From positions 7,494,001 to 7,558,000 of the forward strand of contig NZ_CP036275.1 in the NCBI RefSeq assembly GCF_007747795.1: 64,000 bases of DNA. Reading direction: 5' to 3'. Source of the stretch: Maioricimonas rarisocia (lineage in GTDB: Bacteria > Planctomycetota > Planctomycetia > Planctomycetales > Planctomycetaceae). Below are positions 52,251 to 62,178 of the stretch, piece by piece. The notes under the pieces are model-generated. The model was given only the letters and a program-made list of their open reading frames with translations. It was not told the origin of the DNA and did no database searches. The position numbers were made by a program, and so were the translations under genes. Within the stretch, counting starts at the first letter, position 1; each line of letters opens with the position of its first letter.

Positions 52251-54917
52251 ATGCTCAATCGCGTCCCGATGCAGACCGCGATCATCCTGCTGGTCGTCTG
52301 CTCCGCCGCTCCAACCGACGCCGGCACCGAACGTCTGTTCGCGGTCGACGTCCTGCCGGTGCTGAAGGCGAAGTGCCTGGTCTGCCACGGCGACGATGCG
52401 GACGACCTGAAGGGTGAGTTCGACATGCGGACGCGGGCGGGGCTGCTCCGCGGGGGAGAATCGGAAGAGCCGGCAGTGATTCCCGGTGATCCGGAAGCAA
52501 GTCCGCTGTACCAGGCGATCCGCTGGGAGGGCCTGGAGATGCCTCCCAAAGAGAACGACCGTCTCACGCTGGAACAGATCGCGAAGGTTCGCACATGGAT
52601 TGCGGAGGGCGCTCCCTGGCCAGCCGAGGAGCGGATCCGCGAACTGCAGGAGGCGGCCTGGGAGACGGCCGGCGGCGTAACGGTCGCCACGTCGGGGGGG
52701 CTGTCCGACTCGTGGACGAATCGTCGCTACGATCCGGCGGACCTGTGGGCGTATCAACCGGTCGTGCGGCCGGAGGTACCGGCGGCATTCGGCAATGAAG
52801 CGCCGAATCCCATCGATGCCTTCATCAATCGCAGACTGGCGGAGCAGAACCTGTCGCCGCTGCCTCAGGCTGACCGCCGAACGTTGATCCGCCGGGCGAC
52901 ATTCGATCTGACCGGACTTCCCCCGACGCCCGAGGAAGTGGACGCGTTCCTTGCCGACGAATCCCCCCGCGCCTGGGAGCGGCTGATCGACCGGCTGCTG
53001 GCCAGTCCGCAGTACGGCGAGCAGTGGGCCCGGCACTGGCTGGATGTGGTGCGATACGCCGACACCGCCGGCTTCTCAAACGACTTTGCCCGCCCGAACG
53101 CATGGCGGTATCGGGACTATGTCATCCGCGCCTTCAACAGTGACCAGCCGTACGACCGGTTCGTGCGGGAGCAGATCGCCGGCGACGAGATTGCTCCCGA
53201 CGATCCCGAAGCTCTGATCGCGACCGGCTTCCTGCGGATGGGGCCGTGGGAGCACACCGCGATGAGCGTCGCCGCCGTCACCCGGCAGCAGTTTCTCGAC
53301 GACGTGACGAACAGCGTGGGAGTGACGTTCCTCGCGCACGAACTGCGGTGCGCGAAGTGTCACGATCACAAGTTCGATCCGATTCCGACCCGCGACTACT
53401 ACCGGATCACGGCGGCGTTCGCTCCGGTGCAGTTTGCTGACCGCGACGTTCCGTATCTGGCCGAGGAGAACACCAGCGGCTTCGCGGATGGCCGGGAACG
53501 GCTAGCGCGACTCAAGGAAATGGAAGGCGTGCGGAGTCTGACAACGATTCCGCGTGAACACTGGCCGGTCGACGAATACGACGAGGAAACGGAAGAGAAG
53601 GGACACTCAAAGGTTCGCCGCAAGCGGGACCAGTACCTGCAGCGGGAGGGGAAACGGTACCAGCCGCTCGCGCTGAGCGTCTACAGCGGTCCGGATCGGG
53701 ACTTCCGTTCGAACACGCCGGTCGTGAAGATGCCCGGCCCGCAGAAGCGGAAAGGAAAGGCCGCCGACATTCACATCCTCACCGGCGGCGCCATCGAATC
53801 GCCGGGCGAGCTGGTGACGCCGGGCGTCCTGAGCGCCGTCACCGGAGCCGACGGTTCGGCCGATCTTCCCCAATCGACCATCGGTCGCCGTGCGGCGCTG
53901 GCAGACTGGATCGCCAGTCCCGACAATCCGCTGACCGCGCGGGTGATGGTCAACCGGATCTGGCAGTGGCACTTCGGGACAGCGATCGCAGGGAACCCGA
54001 ACAACTTCGGCAAGACCGGGAAGAAGCCGACGCATCCGGAGCTGCTCGACTTCCTGGCGAGCGAGTTCGTCGCCCACGGTTGGTCGATCAAGGAGATGCA
54101 CCGACTGATCATGACGTCACAGGCGTATCAGCGGGCATCGGGGCCCGTCCCTGATGAGCTGCGCGAGGCCGATCCAGACGGCGAACTGCGGGCGTGGTTC
54201 GAGCCGCGGCGACTGACCGCCGAGGAACTCCGCGACACCATGCTGGCCGTCTCTGGTGAGCTGAATCTGGAAATGGGGGGACTGCCGGTCCGGCCGGAAA
54301 TCAACATGGAAGTCGCCATGCAGCCGCGGCACATCATGGGATCGGTGGGGCCTGCCTATCAGCCATCACGGACGCCGGACCAGCGGAACCGCCGCACGAT
54401 CTATGCGGAACGGATCCGCACGCTGCGGGACCCGATGCTGGAAGTGTTCAACCAGCCGGGACTGGACACATCCTGCGAACGTCGCGACGCGTCGACGATC
54501 ACGCCGCAGGTCTTCACGCTGCTGAACAGTCAGAACAGCTACGACCGGGCGGTCGCCATGGCGCTGCAACTGGCTGAAGAGGAGACAGATTCACGCGAGC
54601 GGGTGCAGCGGGCGTTTCGGCTCGCCTTCGGGCGGACAGCCACCGACGAAGAGATTGCCGACTGTCTCGAGCATGTCAGGCAGCAGACAGCTCACCACCG
54701 CGAACATGAGCTGGAGCCGGTCGAGCCGCCGAAGTTTGTGATCCGCGAGATGGTCGAAGAGATGACCGGGCTGAACTTCTATTGGGTCGAGGATCTGGAC
54801 GTGTACCAGGATTACGTTCCGCACACGAAGCCGTGGGACGTCTCGCCGGAGATGCGGGCGTGGGCCGATCTCTGCCTGGTCCTGCTGAACAGCAACGAGC
54901 TCATCTACGTCTACTGA
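52251..54917 (+). CDS. PSCyt1/DUF1549/DUF1553 planctomycete cytochrome-like protein
   Basis: The 888-residue exported protein has an N-terminal signal peptide (TAIILLVVCSAAPTDAG) and the planctomycete cytochrome C region with haem site Cys42-x-x-Cys45-His46 (CLVCH). A DUF1549 domain is at about 190-400 and contains ADRRTLIRRATFDLTGLPPT and a second haem-like CAKCHDHK (367-371). The DUF1553 domain is at about 560-850 (NPLTARVMVNRIWQWHFGTA, RRLTAEELRDTMLAVSGELN). Such proteins are widespread in planctomycetes and are usually paired with DUF1501 proteins, as here 50 bases downstream. The substrate is unknown; a role in extracytoplasmic sugar or sulfated-polysaccharide oxidation is often proposed. 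Confidence 0.94.
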   Translation: MLNRVPMQTAIILLVVCSAAPTDAGTERLFAVDVLPVLKAKCLVCHGDDADDLKGEFDMRTRAGLLRGGESEEPAVIPGDPEASPLYQAIRWEGLEMPPKENDRLTLEQIAKVRTWIAEGAPWPAEERIRELQEAAWETAGGVTVATSGGLSDSWTNRRYDPADLWAYQPVVRPEVPAAFGNEAPNPIDAFINRRLAEQNLSPLPQADRRTLIRRATFDLTGLPPTPEEVDAFLADESPRAWERLIDRLLASPQYGEQWARHWLDVVRYADTAGFSNDFARPNAWRYRDYVIRAFNSDQPYDRFVREQIAGDEIAPDDPEALIATGFLRMGPWEHTAMSVAAVTRQQFLDDVTNSVGVTFLAHELRCAKCHDHKFDPIPTRDYYRITAAFAPVQFADRDVPYLAEENTSGFADGRERLARLKEMEGVRSLTTIPREHWPVDEYDEETEEKGHSKVRRKRDQYLQREGKRYQPLALSVYSGPDRDFRSNTPVVKMPGPQKRKGKAADIHILTGGAIESPGELVTPGVLSAVTGADGSADLPQSTIGRRAALADWIASPDNPLTARVMVNRIWQWHFGTAIAGNPNNFGKTGKKPTHPELLDFLASEFVAHGWSIKEMHRLIMTSQAYQRASGPVPDELREADPDGELRAWFEPRRLTAEELRDTMLAVSGELNLEMGGLPVRPEINMEVAMQPRHIMGSVGPAYQPSRTPDQRNRRTIYAERIRTLRDPMLEVFNQPGLDTSCERRDASTITPQVFTLLNSQNSYDRAVAMALQLAEEETDSRERVQRAFRLAFGRTATDEEIADCLEHVRQQTAHHREHELEPVEPPKFVIREMVEEMTGLNFYWVEDLDVYQDYVPHTKPWDVSPEMRAWADLCLVLLNSNELIYVY

Positions 54918-54966
54918 ACAGACCGCTACCGGGCCGCGATCATCGCTCACACGTGGGGGACACGTC

Positions 54967-56403
54967 ATGCACCAACAGGCACCACCGGCGATGCGGGCGT
55001 CCGCGCCGCTCTCAAGGCGGGAGACGCTGTACGGACTGGGAGCCAGCCTCGGGGCGGTCGCATTCTCGGGACTACTGGCGTCTGATCGGGCCCGGGCTGC
55101 GGCGGCCCGACCGCTCGCCCCGAAATCCGGCCACTTCAATTCGAAGGCGAAAGCCTGCATCCTGCTGTACATGGCAGGCGGTCCGAGCCACATCGACACG
55201 TTCGACCCGAAGCCGAAGCTGGACGAACTGCACATGCAGAAGTTCGTCCGCAAGGACAAGTTCGCCTCGGCGATGGCCTCGGGTGAGCGGTATTTCGTGA
55301 AGAGTCCGTTCCGGTTCCGCAAGGCGGGCGAAGCGGGCATCGACATGTGCGAGCACTGGGAGCACCTGGCCGGTGTGGCCGACGAGCTCTGCATCTACCG
55401 TGGCTGCCAGGCGGAATCGATCAACCATCCGACCGCCAACTATCATATGAACACGGGTAACCGGTTCGGGGGCGATCCGGCGATCGGTTCGTGGGTGACG
55501 TACGGGCTCGGCACCGAGAACCAGGATCTGCCCGGCTACATCGTGCTGCCGGAGGTGGCCTACCCGCAGGGGGGAGCGGCGAACTGGTCGAACGGCTTTC
55601 TTCCCCCGTACTACCAGGGGACGACACTGCGGGCGAGCGGGTCGCCGATCCTCGATCTCAACCCGCCGCCGGGTGTCACGCGGGGACACCAAAGGCGCAA
55701 TCTCGACCTGCTGGCGAAACTGAACGAGCGGCACCTCGTGCGTCACCCGGATCACTCCGAACTGGCCGCCCGCATGGAAAACTACGAGCTGGCCTTCCGG
55801 ATGCAGATGCAGGTTCCGGGAATCCTGGACATCTCACAGGAGTCGGCGGCGGTGCAGCAACTGTACGGACTGGACGATCCCCGCACGGCCGAGTTGGGGC
55901 GGCGGTGTCTGCTGGCGCGACGACTGGTCGAGCAGGGGGTACGGTTCGTGCAGGTGTATACAGCGGGATGGGATTCGCACGACTACATCGAGCGGGCCCA
56001 CAGCCAGCGGATCCGTGCTGTCGACCGACCGATCGCGGCGCTCATTCGGGATCTGAAGTCACGCGGCATGCTGGACGAGACGCTGATTGTCTGGACGGGG
56101 GAGTTCGGCCGCAGTCCCGATAACGGCAAACGGGGTGGCGGCGAGCGTCTGGGGCGCGATCACAACGCCAAAGGAATGGCGATGTTCCTGGCGGGGGGCG
56201 GTGTTCCGCGAGGAGAGGTCGTCGGAGCAACCGACGAGATCGGCGAGAAAGCGGTGGACGTCGCTCATCCGATCCGGGACGTACACGTCACACTGCTGAA
56301 GCTGCTCGGCCTCGATGACAACAAGCTGACGTACTTCCACGGCGGCCGGTTCAAGCAGCTCTCGCAGACGGGTGGCGAAGTGATCGACGAGCTGATCGCC
56401 TGA
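54967..56403 (+). CDS. DUF1501 protein, Tat-exported
   Basis: The 478-residue protein has twin-arginine leader SRRETLYGLGASLGAVAFSG. The mature part contains CILLYMAGGPSHIDTFDPKP, NHPTANYHMNTGNRFGGDPA, YTAGWDSHDYIERAHSQRI and TLIVWTGEFGRSPDNGKRGG, then GRDHNAKGMAMFLAGGGVPRG. These are the sulfatase/alkaline-phosphatase-like metal and active-site motifs of DUF1501. It is the usual partner of DUF1549/DUF1553 proteins and the reaction is unproven. ATG 54967 is used; a later ATG (residue 9) would still keep the Tat motif. Confidence 0.94.
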   Translation: MHQQAPPAMRASAPLSRRETLYGLGASLGAVAFSGLLASDRARAAAARPLAPKSGHFNSKAKACILLYMAGGPSHIDTFDPKPKLDELHMQKFVRKDKFASAMASGERYFVKSPFRFRKAGEAGIDMCEHWEHLAGVADELCIYRGCQAESINHPTANYHMNTGNRFGGDPAIGSWVTYGLGTENQDLPGYIVLPEVAYPQGGAANWSNGFLPPYYQGTTLRASGSPILDLNPPPGVTRGHQRRNLDLLAKLNERHLVRHPDHSELAARMENYELAFRMQMQVPGILDISQESAAVQQLYGLDDPRTAELGRRCLLARRLVEQGVRFVQVYTAGWDSHDYIERAHSQRIRAVDRPIAALIRDLKSRGMLDETLIVWTGEFGRSPDNGKRGGGERLGRDHNAKGMAMFLAGGGVPRGEVVGATDEIGEKAVDVAHPIRDVHVTLLKLLGLDDNKLTYFHGGRFKQLSQTGGEVIDELIA

Positions 56404-56526
56404 GGCCGGCGTTGGCTGGTTCGCGGCAGCCGAGTGTGAAATACTGGCTCGGCGGCGTTCCTCCCTCTCTCCGTGAACGTCCGCGACGAACCATCACACG
56501 ATACTGACCACATTGGAGATTGATCG

Positions 56527-57177
56527 ATGCTGCGCATGCTGTGGAGTTCCTGCCTGATGGCCGTCCTCGCCTGCAGCCCGGCCCTGGCCGCTGATGAAGG
56601 GGAATGGGTTTCGCTGTTCGACGGCAAATCGCTCGAGGGCTGGGTCCAGAAGAACGGGACCGCGACGTACCGTGTCGAAGGGGACGCGATCGTCGGCAAG
56701 ACGAACGAGGGAAGCCCGAACTCGTTCCTCTGCACCGAGAAGGACTACGGCGACTTCGAACTGGAGTTCGAGGTCAAGGTGGATGACCGGCTGAACTCCG
56801 GCGTGCAGATCCGTTCGCAGACCAAGGACGGCCCGACCGGCCGCGTGAACGGTCCCCAGGTCGAAATCGAAGCGGGGCCGGGCGAAGCGGGTTACATCTA
56901 CGGCGAGGCAACCGGACGCGGCTGGCTGACGCCGAAGGACCGCCTGATCCCGCACGAGCACTTCAAGAACGGCGAGTGGAACCATTACCGCGTGAAGGCG
57001 GTCGGTCCGCACATCCAGACCTGGATTAACGGCGAGCAGATTGCCGACCTGAAGGACGAGGCGATCTATGAGACGCACCCGAGCGGCTTCATCGGGCTGC
57101 AGGTGCACGGCATCAAGAAGGGGACCGGCCCTTACGAGGTGGCATGGCGGAACATCCGCATCCGCCCGATCAAGTAG
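56527..57177 (+). CDS. DUF1080 (3-keto-disaccharide hydrolase-like) exported protein
   Basis: The 216-residue protein has a signal peptide (MLRMLWSSCLMAVLACSPAL, cut near ALAADE) and a concanavalin-like DUF1080 domain. Typical motifs are FDGKSLEGWVQKNGT, DYGDFELEFEVKVDDRLNSG, EWNHYRVKAVGPHIQTWING and GFIGLQVHGIKKGTGPYEVA. Some family members hydrolyse 3-keto-glucosides; here that is inferred only from the family. It follows the DUF1501 gene by 123 bases on the same strand. Confidence 0.93.
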   Translation: MLRMLWSSCLMAVLACSPALAADEGEWVSLFDGKSLEGWVQKNGTATYRVEGDAIVGKTNEGSPNSFLCTEKDYGDFELEFEVKVDDRLNSGVQIRSQTKDGPTGRVNGPQVEIEAGPGEAGYIYGEATGRGWLTPKDRLIPHEHFKNGEWNHYRVKAVGPHIQTWINGEQIADLKDEAIYETHPSGFIGLQVHGIKKGTGPYEVAWRNIRIRPIK

Positions 57178-57632
57178 CGGCAGCGCCACAGCTCTGCGCG
57201 CCGTGCGCAGTTTCAAGGTGAAGCATCCAGGTGGGGCAGACGTTGCTGTCTGCCCCGAAGCGAAGGCTCCCGGAGTTCCCCCCTCAAGCGGGACTGACCA
57301 CGCCCATCACTCCGCTACGCTTCGTTCTGGGACGTGCCACCCTGCCGAATGCTCACCCACCGGGGTCACGCCGCAACACGAGGTCCGGTGCTGGGACCAG
57401 TCCCAGCCTGCCACTGGGGGCCGCGCTCGATGCGGGTCGTGCGCATTCAAGGTGGAGCATCCACGCAGGAAGACAGGTGGGGCAGACATTCCTGTCTGCC
57501 GGGATGAAGGCCGATGCACTCGCTTGCGCTTCGTGCTGGAATCGACTGGTTGCCGGCTGTTCGACCTCTTGCGGCTGCGCCGCACCGTCTGACGACCGGT
57601 GTCCCCCCTGCGCAGGGGGCTGAATGGCCGTC
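57178..57632. repeat. Intergenic region with reversed repeat modules
   Basis: No gene. GGCAGACATTCCTGTCTGCC (57481-57500) is the palindromic module preceded by GGTGG, in the opposite orientation to the 46 kb copies. A variant, GGGGCAGACGTTGC/TGTCTGCCCC, lies at 57234-57257. Between them are low-complexity segments also found near 43 kb. Confidence 0.8.
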
Positions 57633-58049
57633 TCAGGACGGTCGCTGGCTCCGGAGGACGCCGGCCGATGATTCAAAGTAGCGGCGACGGCGGCGCTGCC
57701 GATCCGGCACATCCTGCTTTGCGGAACGGAGGTCTTCGAGGTTCGCCTCACACAGACGGCAGCCGATCGTCCGCAGGTGGAACTCGATGTAGTCCTCGTG
57801 GCCCGGATCGATCGCGCCGAGCAGGTAGCTGCCCAGATCGCTGCGGGAGGGACAGCTGAGGCGGTTCCGACGCCAGATCTCACCGATCGAATGGCCTCCC
57901 TGGTCGCGGCGGCGGACCAGAAGCGTCACGCGCTGCCGCATCTCCGCAGAACCGCGGAGAGCCTCTTCGACCGCGCTCGACTGGTCGGCAGGAAGCTGCT
58001 CGTCGACGTAGGCGAGCAGGTCGGCATCGCTGAAGTCGGATCGTGGCAC
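57633..58049 (-). CDS. Anti-sigma-factor-like protein with HCC zinc motif
   Basis: The 138-residue cytoplasmic protein has LLAYVDEQLPADQSSAVEEA, like the zinc-finger anti-sigma N-terminal domain. DLGSYLLGAIDPGHEDYIEF then HLRTIGCRLC supplies His, Cys and Cys of a ZAS-type zinc site. There is no membrane helix, so it would be a soluble anti-sigma or adaptor. The start is a GTG at 58049. No ECF sigma gene is adjacent, so the partner is unknown. The C-terminus is Arg-rich (RQRRRRRYFE). Confidence 0.7.
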   Translation of the reverse strand: MPRSDFSDADLLAYVDEQLPADQSSAVEEALRGSAEMRQRVTLLVRRRDQGGHSIGEIWRRNRLSCPSRSDLGSYLLGAIDPGHEDYIEFHLRTIGCRLCEANLEDLRSAKQDVPDRQRRRRRYFESSAGVLRSQRPS

Positions 58050-58269
58050 GCGTTCAGTCCCGGTCGAATAGACGAAGCGGACAACATCCCATCGGTGCCC
58101 TTCGATGCGAAAGCGTCATCCGGCACCGGATGGAACTCACTCTGCTGGAGTTGGTTGCGACCTCCCAGAGTGCAAGTTAGCATACACGCCCGCTCGGAAA
58201 CATCGAGCTCTTATTCTGCGCAGACCAAACGGTTTCGCACCGACCATATCCAGACAGAGGACCGCCATC

Positions 58270-59106
58270 GTGGCCGCTGCCCCCAGCATCGACCAGCTCA
58301 AAGAGCGGGCGAACGCGATTCGTAAGTTGATCGTCCGGATCACGACCGAAGCCGGGAGTGGTCACCCTTCGAGCAGCCTGTCGGCAACCGAAGTTGTGAC
58401 CGCGCTGTACTTCGGCGGGTTCATGAACTACGACCCGAATCAGCCGAAGGATCCCAAGCGGGATCGCTTCATCCTGAGCAAGGGGCACGCCTGCCCGGTG
58501 CTGTACTCGGCGATGGCCGAAGCGGGGTACTTCCCGACCGAAGAGATCATGACGCTTCGCAAGCTGGGCAGCCCCTACGAAGGGCACCCCAACATGAAGC
58601 GTCTCAAGGGGATTGAGGCCTCCACCGGATCGCTCGGCCAGGGACTTTCCATCGGCATCGGCCACGCGCTGGCCAGCCAGATGGACAACCTCGGCTTCAA
58701 CGTCTTCGTCATGCTGGGCGACGGCGAAATGGGCGAAGGCCAGGTGTGGGAAGCGATTTCCTGTGCCGCCAAGTACAAGCTGGGCAATCTGACCGCCATC
58801 ATCGATCAGAACGGATACCAGCAGACCGGCGCGACCAGCGAAGTCCTCGACCTGACCGAGTTCCAGCCGAAGATCGAAGCGTTCGGCTGGCATGTGCAGA
58901 CGATCGAGGGGAACGACATGGAGAGTGTCGTCGCCGCCCTCACCGCCGCCGCGGAAGTCAAAGACCGGCCCAAGGCGATCGTCTCGAAGACCCGCAAGGG
59001 CTACGGCATCCTGGAAGTGCTCGAGAAGGAGGGTGACCTCAACTTCCACGGCAAGCCGCTTCCGCCGGACCTCGCCGAAAAGGCTCTGGCCCTTCTCGAC
59101 AGCTGA
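58270..59106 (+). CDS. Transketolase, N-terminal subunit
   Basis: Thiamine-diphosphate enzyme of the pentose phosphate and Calvin-type pathways, here split in two genes. The 278 residues hold the N-terminal TPP-binding domain: TTEAGSGHPSSSLSATEVV, KGHACPVLYSAMAEAGYFP, and the ThDP motif GDGEMGEGQVWEA (GDG at about 150-152) ending near IIDQNGYQ. The GTG at 58270 follows GAGGA. The C-terminal subunit starts 110 bases downstream on the same strand. Split transketolases are known in archaea and some bacteria. Confidence 0.94.
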   Translation: MAAAPSIDQLKERANAIRKLIVRITTEAGSGHPSSSLSATEVVTALYFGGFMNYDPNQPKDPKRDRFILSKGHACPVLYSAMAEAGYFPTEEIMTLRKLGSPYEGHPNMKRLKGIEASTGSLGQGLSIGIGHALASQMDNLGFNVFVMLGDGEMGEGQVWEAISCAAKYKLGNLTAIIDQNGYQQTGATSEVLDLTEFQPKIEAFGWHVQTIEGNDMESVVAALTAAAEVKDRPKAIVSKTRKGYGILEVLEKEGDLNFHGKPLPPDLAEKALALLDS

Positions 59107-59215
59107 GCGGGGTCCCGAAGGGGACCGGCACACACTGGTACTGGATCAGCACCGCGCCCACAGCGGCACTTTCCATAACGGCTGACGGCAGCCCACGGAG
59201 CCAACGAGACGACCC

Positions 59216-60178
59216 ATGTATGCAGGCAAACTGAGCGGTTTGGAACTTGGCAAGGCGACGCGCGATGCCTTCGGCGAAGCGCTGCGTGACCTCGGCAGTG
59301 AAATCTCCGAGCTGGTCACAGTGGACGGAGACGTCGGCAACTCGACGCGCACCGAATACTTCGCAAAGGCTTACCCTGAACGGGCCTTCAACGTCGGCAT
59401 CGCCGAGAGCAATATGGTCGGCGTGGCCGGCGGTCTGGCCGGCAGCGGGAAGATCCCCGTCGTCGCCAGCTTTGCCTGCTTCCTGCTCGACAATGCGTTC
59501 GACCAGATCCGGATGGCGGTCGCCTTCCCGGAGATGAACGTCAAGCTGGTCGGTTCGCACGCGGGCATCTCGATCGGCGAAGACGGCCCCTCGCAGATGG
59601 GCATCGAAGACGTCGGACTGGCCTGCTCGCTGCCCGGCCTGACTGTCGTCGTCCCCTCCGACGCCGCCTGCACCCGGGCCGCCACCGAAGCGATCATCCG
59701 CAATGAAGGCCCGGCCTACCTGCGGGTCGGTCGCGGCAAAGTGGCCGAAGTGTACCCGGATGGCTGCAACTTCGAGCTGGGCAAGGCCATCCAGCTGCGT
59801 GACGGAGCGGACGCGACGATCATTGCCAACGGCCTGATGGTCCCCGCGGCCCTCGATGCTGCCACGGCCCTGAAAGAGCAGGGGGTGAACGTGCGTGTGC
59901 TCGACATGCACACCATCAAGCCGCTCGACCGGGATGCCATCCAGAAGGCAGCGGAAGAGACCGGCGCCATTGTGGTTGCCGAAGAGCACCTGCATCACGG
60001 CGGTCTCGGCTCGGTCGTCTGCCAGGCTGTCTGCGAGATGAAGCCGGTGCCGGTCGAATCGGTCGACGTCGGAGACGTCTACGCCGAGAGTGGCGACCCG
60101 GATGGACTGCTTCAGAAGTACGGCCTGACGCCCGATGCGGTCGCCGACGCCGTCAAACGTGCGATCGCCCGCAAGTAG
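59216..60178 (+). CDS. Transketolase, C-terminal subunit
   Basis: The 320-residue partner carries the pyrimidine-binding domain with the ThDP-activating Glu64 in FNVGIAESNMVGVAGGLAGS, followed by IRMAVAFPEMNVKLVGSHAG and DGPSQMGIEDVGLACSLPGL. The C-terminal ferredoxin-like domain contains VRVLDMHTIKPLDRDAIQKA and EEHLHHGGLGSVV. Together with the gene at 58270 it reconstitutes a full-length enzyme. The start ATG has no strong ribosome binding site, so translation may depend on the upstream gene. Confidence 0.94.
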   Translation: MYAGKLSGLELGKATRDAFGEALRDLGSEISELVTVDGDVGNSTRTEYFAKAYPERAFNVGIAESNMVGVAGGLAGSGKIPVVASFACFLLDNAFDQIRMAVAFPEMNVKLVGSHAGISIGEDGPSQMGIEDVGLACSLPGLTVVVPSDAACTRAATEAIIRNEGPAYLRVGRGKVAEVYPDGCNFELGKAIQLRDGADATIIANGLMVPAALDAATALKEQGVNVRVLDMHTIKPLDRDAIQKAAEETGAIVVAEEHLHHGGLGSVVCQAVCEMKPVPVESVDVGDVYAESGDPDGLLQKYGLTPDAVADAVKRAIARK

Positions 60179-60254
60179 CGGATACAATCGTTGACGCGGG
60201 CATTTGTCGAAACCGGCGCGGACTGATCCGCCAGGGTTCGGACGAGTCCTCCAC

Positions 60255-61217
60255 GTGATCACTTACCGGTCGTTTCGAAACGCGGATCCGCCCCTGCTGC
60301 TGAATCTGTGGCGAGATTGTGAACTCGGCCGCGGGGCGGCACGCCCCCAATCCGTCGAAGCGATCGAGCTGGTTACATTCTCGCAGCCGTATTTCGATCC
60401 GGCCGGACTGATCATCGCTCAGGATGGCGATCGCGCCGTCGGATTCATCCACGCTGGCTTCGGTTGCGACGAGGACGGTGCAGAACTGGTCACCGACCCG
60501 GGTGTGATCTGCGCGATCATGGTCCACCCGGAGTTCCGCCGGCAGGGGATCGGCCGGGAGCTTCTCGGCCGCGCTGAGCAGTACCTGCAGCAACAGGGTG
60601 CGGTTCACGTCCAGGCAGGACAGTCCCCGGGCCTTGACCCGTTCTACTTCGGGGTTTACGGCGGAACCAGGCCTTCCGGTTTTCTGCTCTCCGACCCGCT
60701 TGCCGAACCGTTTCTCGCGGCGTGCGGCTATTCGCCGGTCGACCGCTTCGAGGTGCTGCAGAGAGATCTGGCGAACTCACGGGACCCGGCGAACTTCCGC
60801 CTGGTCGCCTTTCGCCGCAAAGTGAGACTGGACGCCTTCGACCAGCGGGGCAACACGAACTGGTGGTGGCACAACCACCTGGGCCGTGTCGATTCCGTTC
60901 GGTTCGAGCTGCTCCTCAAGAGCGACGACACGTCATGCGCAGGCGTGACGGTTGTCGGCCTCGACCACTTTACCAGCACGTGGCAGGAACGTGCTGTGGG
61001 GCTGCTCGAACTCGACAGCACCGACCACGCCGATGCGGATCTGCACCGGCAGGTGCTGATCGTCGAGGTCCTCAAGCGATTGCGTCAGGAGATGGTGACA
61101 CGCGCGGAGATTCACGTCCGCGAAGGAGCAGAGGCCCTGATCGAAATGCTGCGGCAGACCGGGTTTGATACCGTGGACATGGGCGTGGTCTATCGCCGGA
61201 ACGAATCGCTCCGCTGA
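60255..61217 (+). CDS. Tandem GNAT-family acetyltransferase
   Basis: A protein of about 320 residues with two GNAT folds. The first (about 1-150) has the acetyl-CoA motif ICAIMVHPEFRRQGIGRELL (R-R-Q-G-I-G). The second (about 180-315) has a degenerate acetyl-CoA motif and ends EMLRQTGFDTVDMGVVYRRN. The start is uncertain: GTG 60255 begins the recognisable ITYRSFRNADPP; a TTG at 60204 is possible. Double GNAT proteins often act on small molecules, but no substrate can be named. It follows the transketolase genes on the same strand. Confidence 0.82.
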   Translation: MITYRSFRNADPPLLLNLWRDCELGRGAARPQSVEAIELVTFSQPYFDPAGLIIAQDGDRAVGFIHAGFGCDEDGAELVTDPGVICAIMVHPEFRRQGIGRELLGRAEQYLQQQGAVHVQAGQSPGLDPFYFGVYGGTRPSGFLLSDPLAEPFLAACGYSPVDRFEVLQRDLANSRDPANFRLVAFRRKVRLDAFDQRGNTNWWWHNHLGRVDSVRFELLLKSDDTSCAGVTVVGLDHFTSTWQERAVGLLELDSTDHADADLHRQVLIVEVLKRLRQEMVTRAEIHVREGAEALIEMLRQTGFDTVDMGVVYRRNESLR

Positions 61218-61253
61218 CGCATAGGCCCCGGCCAGCCGGTGGACGCGGTGTCG

Positions 61254-61466
61254 TCAGCCTTCGGTTGCAGCGGGCCTGGCGGCCGTGCCGTTCTGCTCGC
61301 GGCGTTCGTTCTGAATCGCCTGATAGACTTCTTCGCGGTGAACGGTCACATGCTTGGGAGCTTCGATCCCCAAACGGACCTTGTCCCCCTGAATGGAAAT
61401 GACCATCAGGGTGATCGAATCACCGATCATGATTTTTTCGTCTTGCTTGCGGCTGAGAACCAGCAT
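61254..61466 (-). CDS. csrA: CsrA/RsmA carbon storage regulator, copy 3
   Basis: The 70-residue homologue starts [20 protein letters not shown] and contains [20 protein letters not shown]; Leu4, Arg6 and the Arg of VHREE are all kept. It is the copy closest to classical CsrA. ATG 61466 has GAAGGAA upstream; the frame is open to 61829 but that part is not homologous. Its C-terminus is Ala/Pro-rich. It is convergent with the GNAT gene and is the third csrA in the window. Confidence 0.93.
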   Translation of the reverse strand: MLVLSRKQDEKIMIGDSITLMVISIQGDKVRLGIEAPKHVTVHREEVYQAIQNERREQNGTAARPAATEG

Positions 61467-61731
61467 CGTAATTCCTTCATCGGCACGCCACGAAATCCCC
61501 TGTCCTCGTTCGTTCGTCGGACATTCACCTAACTGTACGCCAAGTGCGGAGGCGAGAACTCGGTGGATGGCGGGAATCGCCGACTGTTCGCCCGACCGCA
61601 ACGACTCTGCCGGAAAGGACCGCGCCGCACGATGTTGAGCGTCGGGCCGATTCTTGCGACGCTGACATACGCCTGACCGGGCCCCAGCGGCGCATCTGTT
61701 CGAGATGTGAGAAACGGATTCATACGACGAC

Positions 61732-62178
61732 ATGGCCTCACCGAAACAACCTCCCCCCGACTCGACCAGCGATCCCTGGTACCACGAAGGTCTGAAGTTC
61801 GCCTGCACACAGTGCGGTAACTGCTGCACCGGCTCCCCGGGCTATGTCTGGGTGACCGAAGAGGAGATCGCAGCCATCGCCAGGCACCTCGAGAAGCCGA
61901 TCGGCGAGATCCGGCTGATGCACACCCGGCCGGTGGGACAGCGGACGAGCCTTCGCGATTTCGCGAACGGCGACTGCACTTTCTTTGATGGTCGCACACG
62001 CAGCTGCACGATCTATCCGGTGCGTCCGGTCCAGTGCCGTACCTGGCCCTTCTGGAACTCGAACCTCTCCAGCCCCGAAGCCTGGCAGGAAGTCGGACGG
62101 ACCTGCCCGGGTGTCGGAAAAGGGGACTTCGTAAGTCTCGACGAGATCACCGAGCGGGCCCGACAGATCGACATCTGA
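61732..62178 (+). CDS. YkgJ-family cysteine-cluster protein
   Basis: The 148-residue protein has the cluster [20 protein letters not shown] (C-x2-C-x2-C-C) and further Cys in [32 protein letters not shown] and GRTCPG, enough to bind an iron-sulfur or zinc centre. Members are widespread and uncharacterised. There is no signal peptide. The ATG lies 266 bases beyond the divergent csrA start, so the two share a divergent regulatory region. Confidence 0.9.
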   Translation: MASPKQPPPDSTSDPWYHEGLKFACTQCGNCCTGSPGYVWVTEEEIAAIARHLEKPIGEIRLMHTRPVGQRTSLRDFANGDCTFFDGRTRSCTIYPVRPVQCRTWPFWNSNLSSPEAWQEVGRTCPGVGKGDFVSLDEITERARQIDI

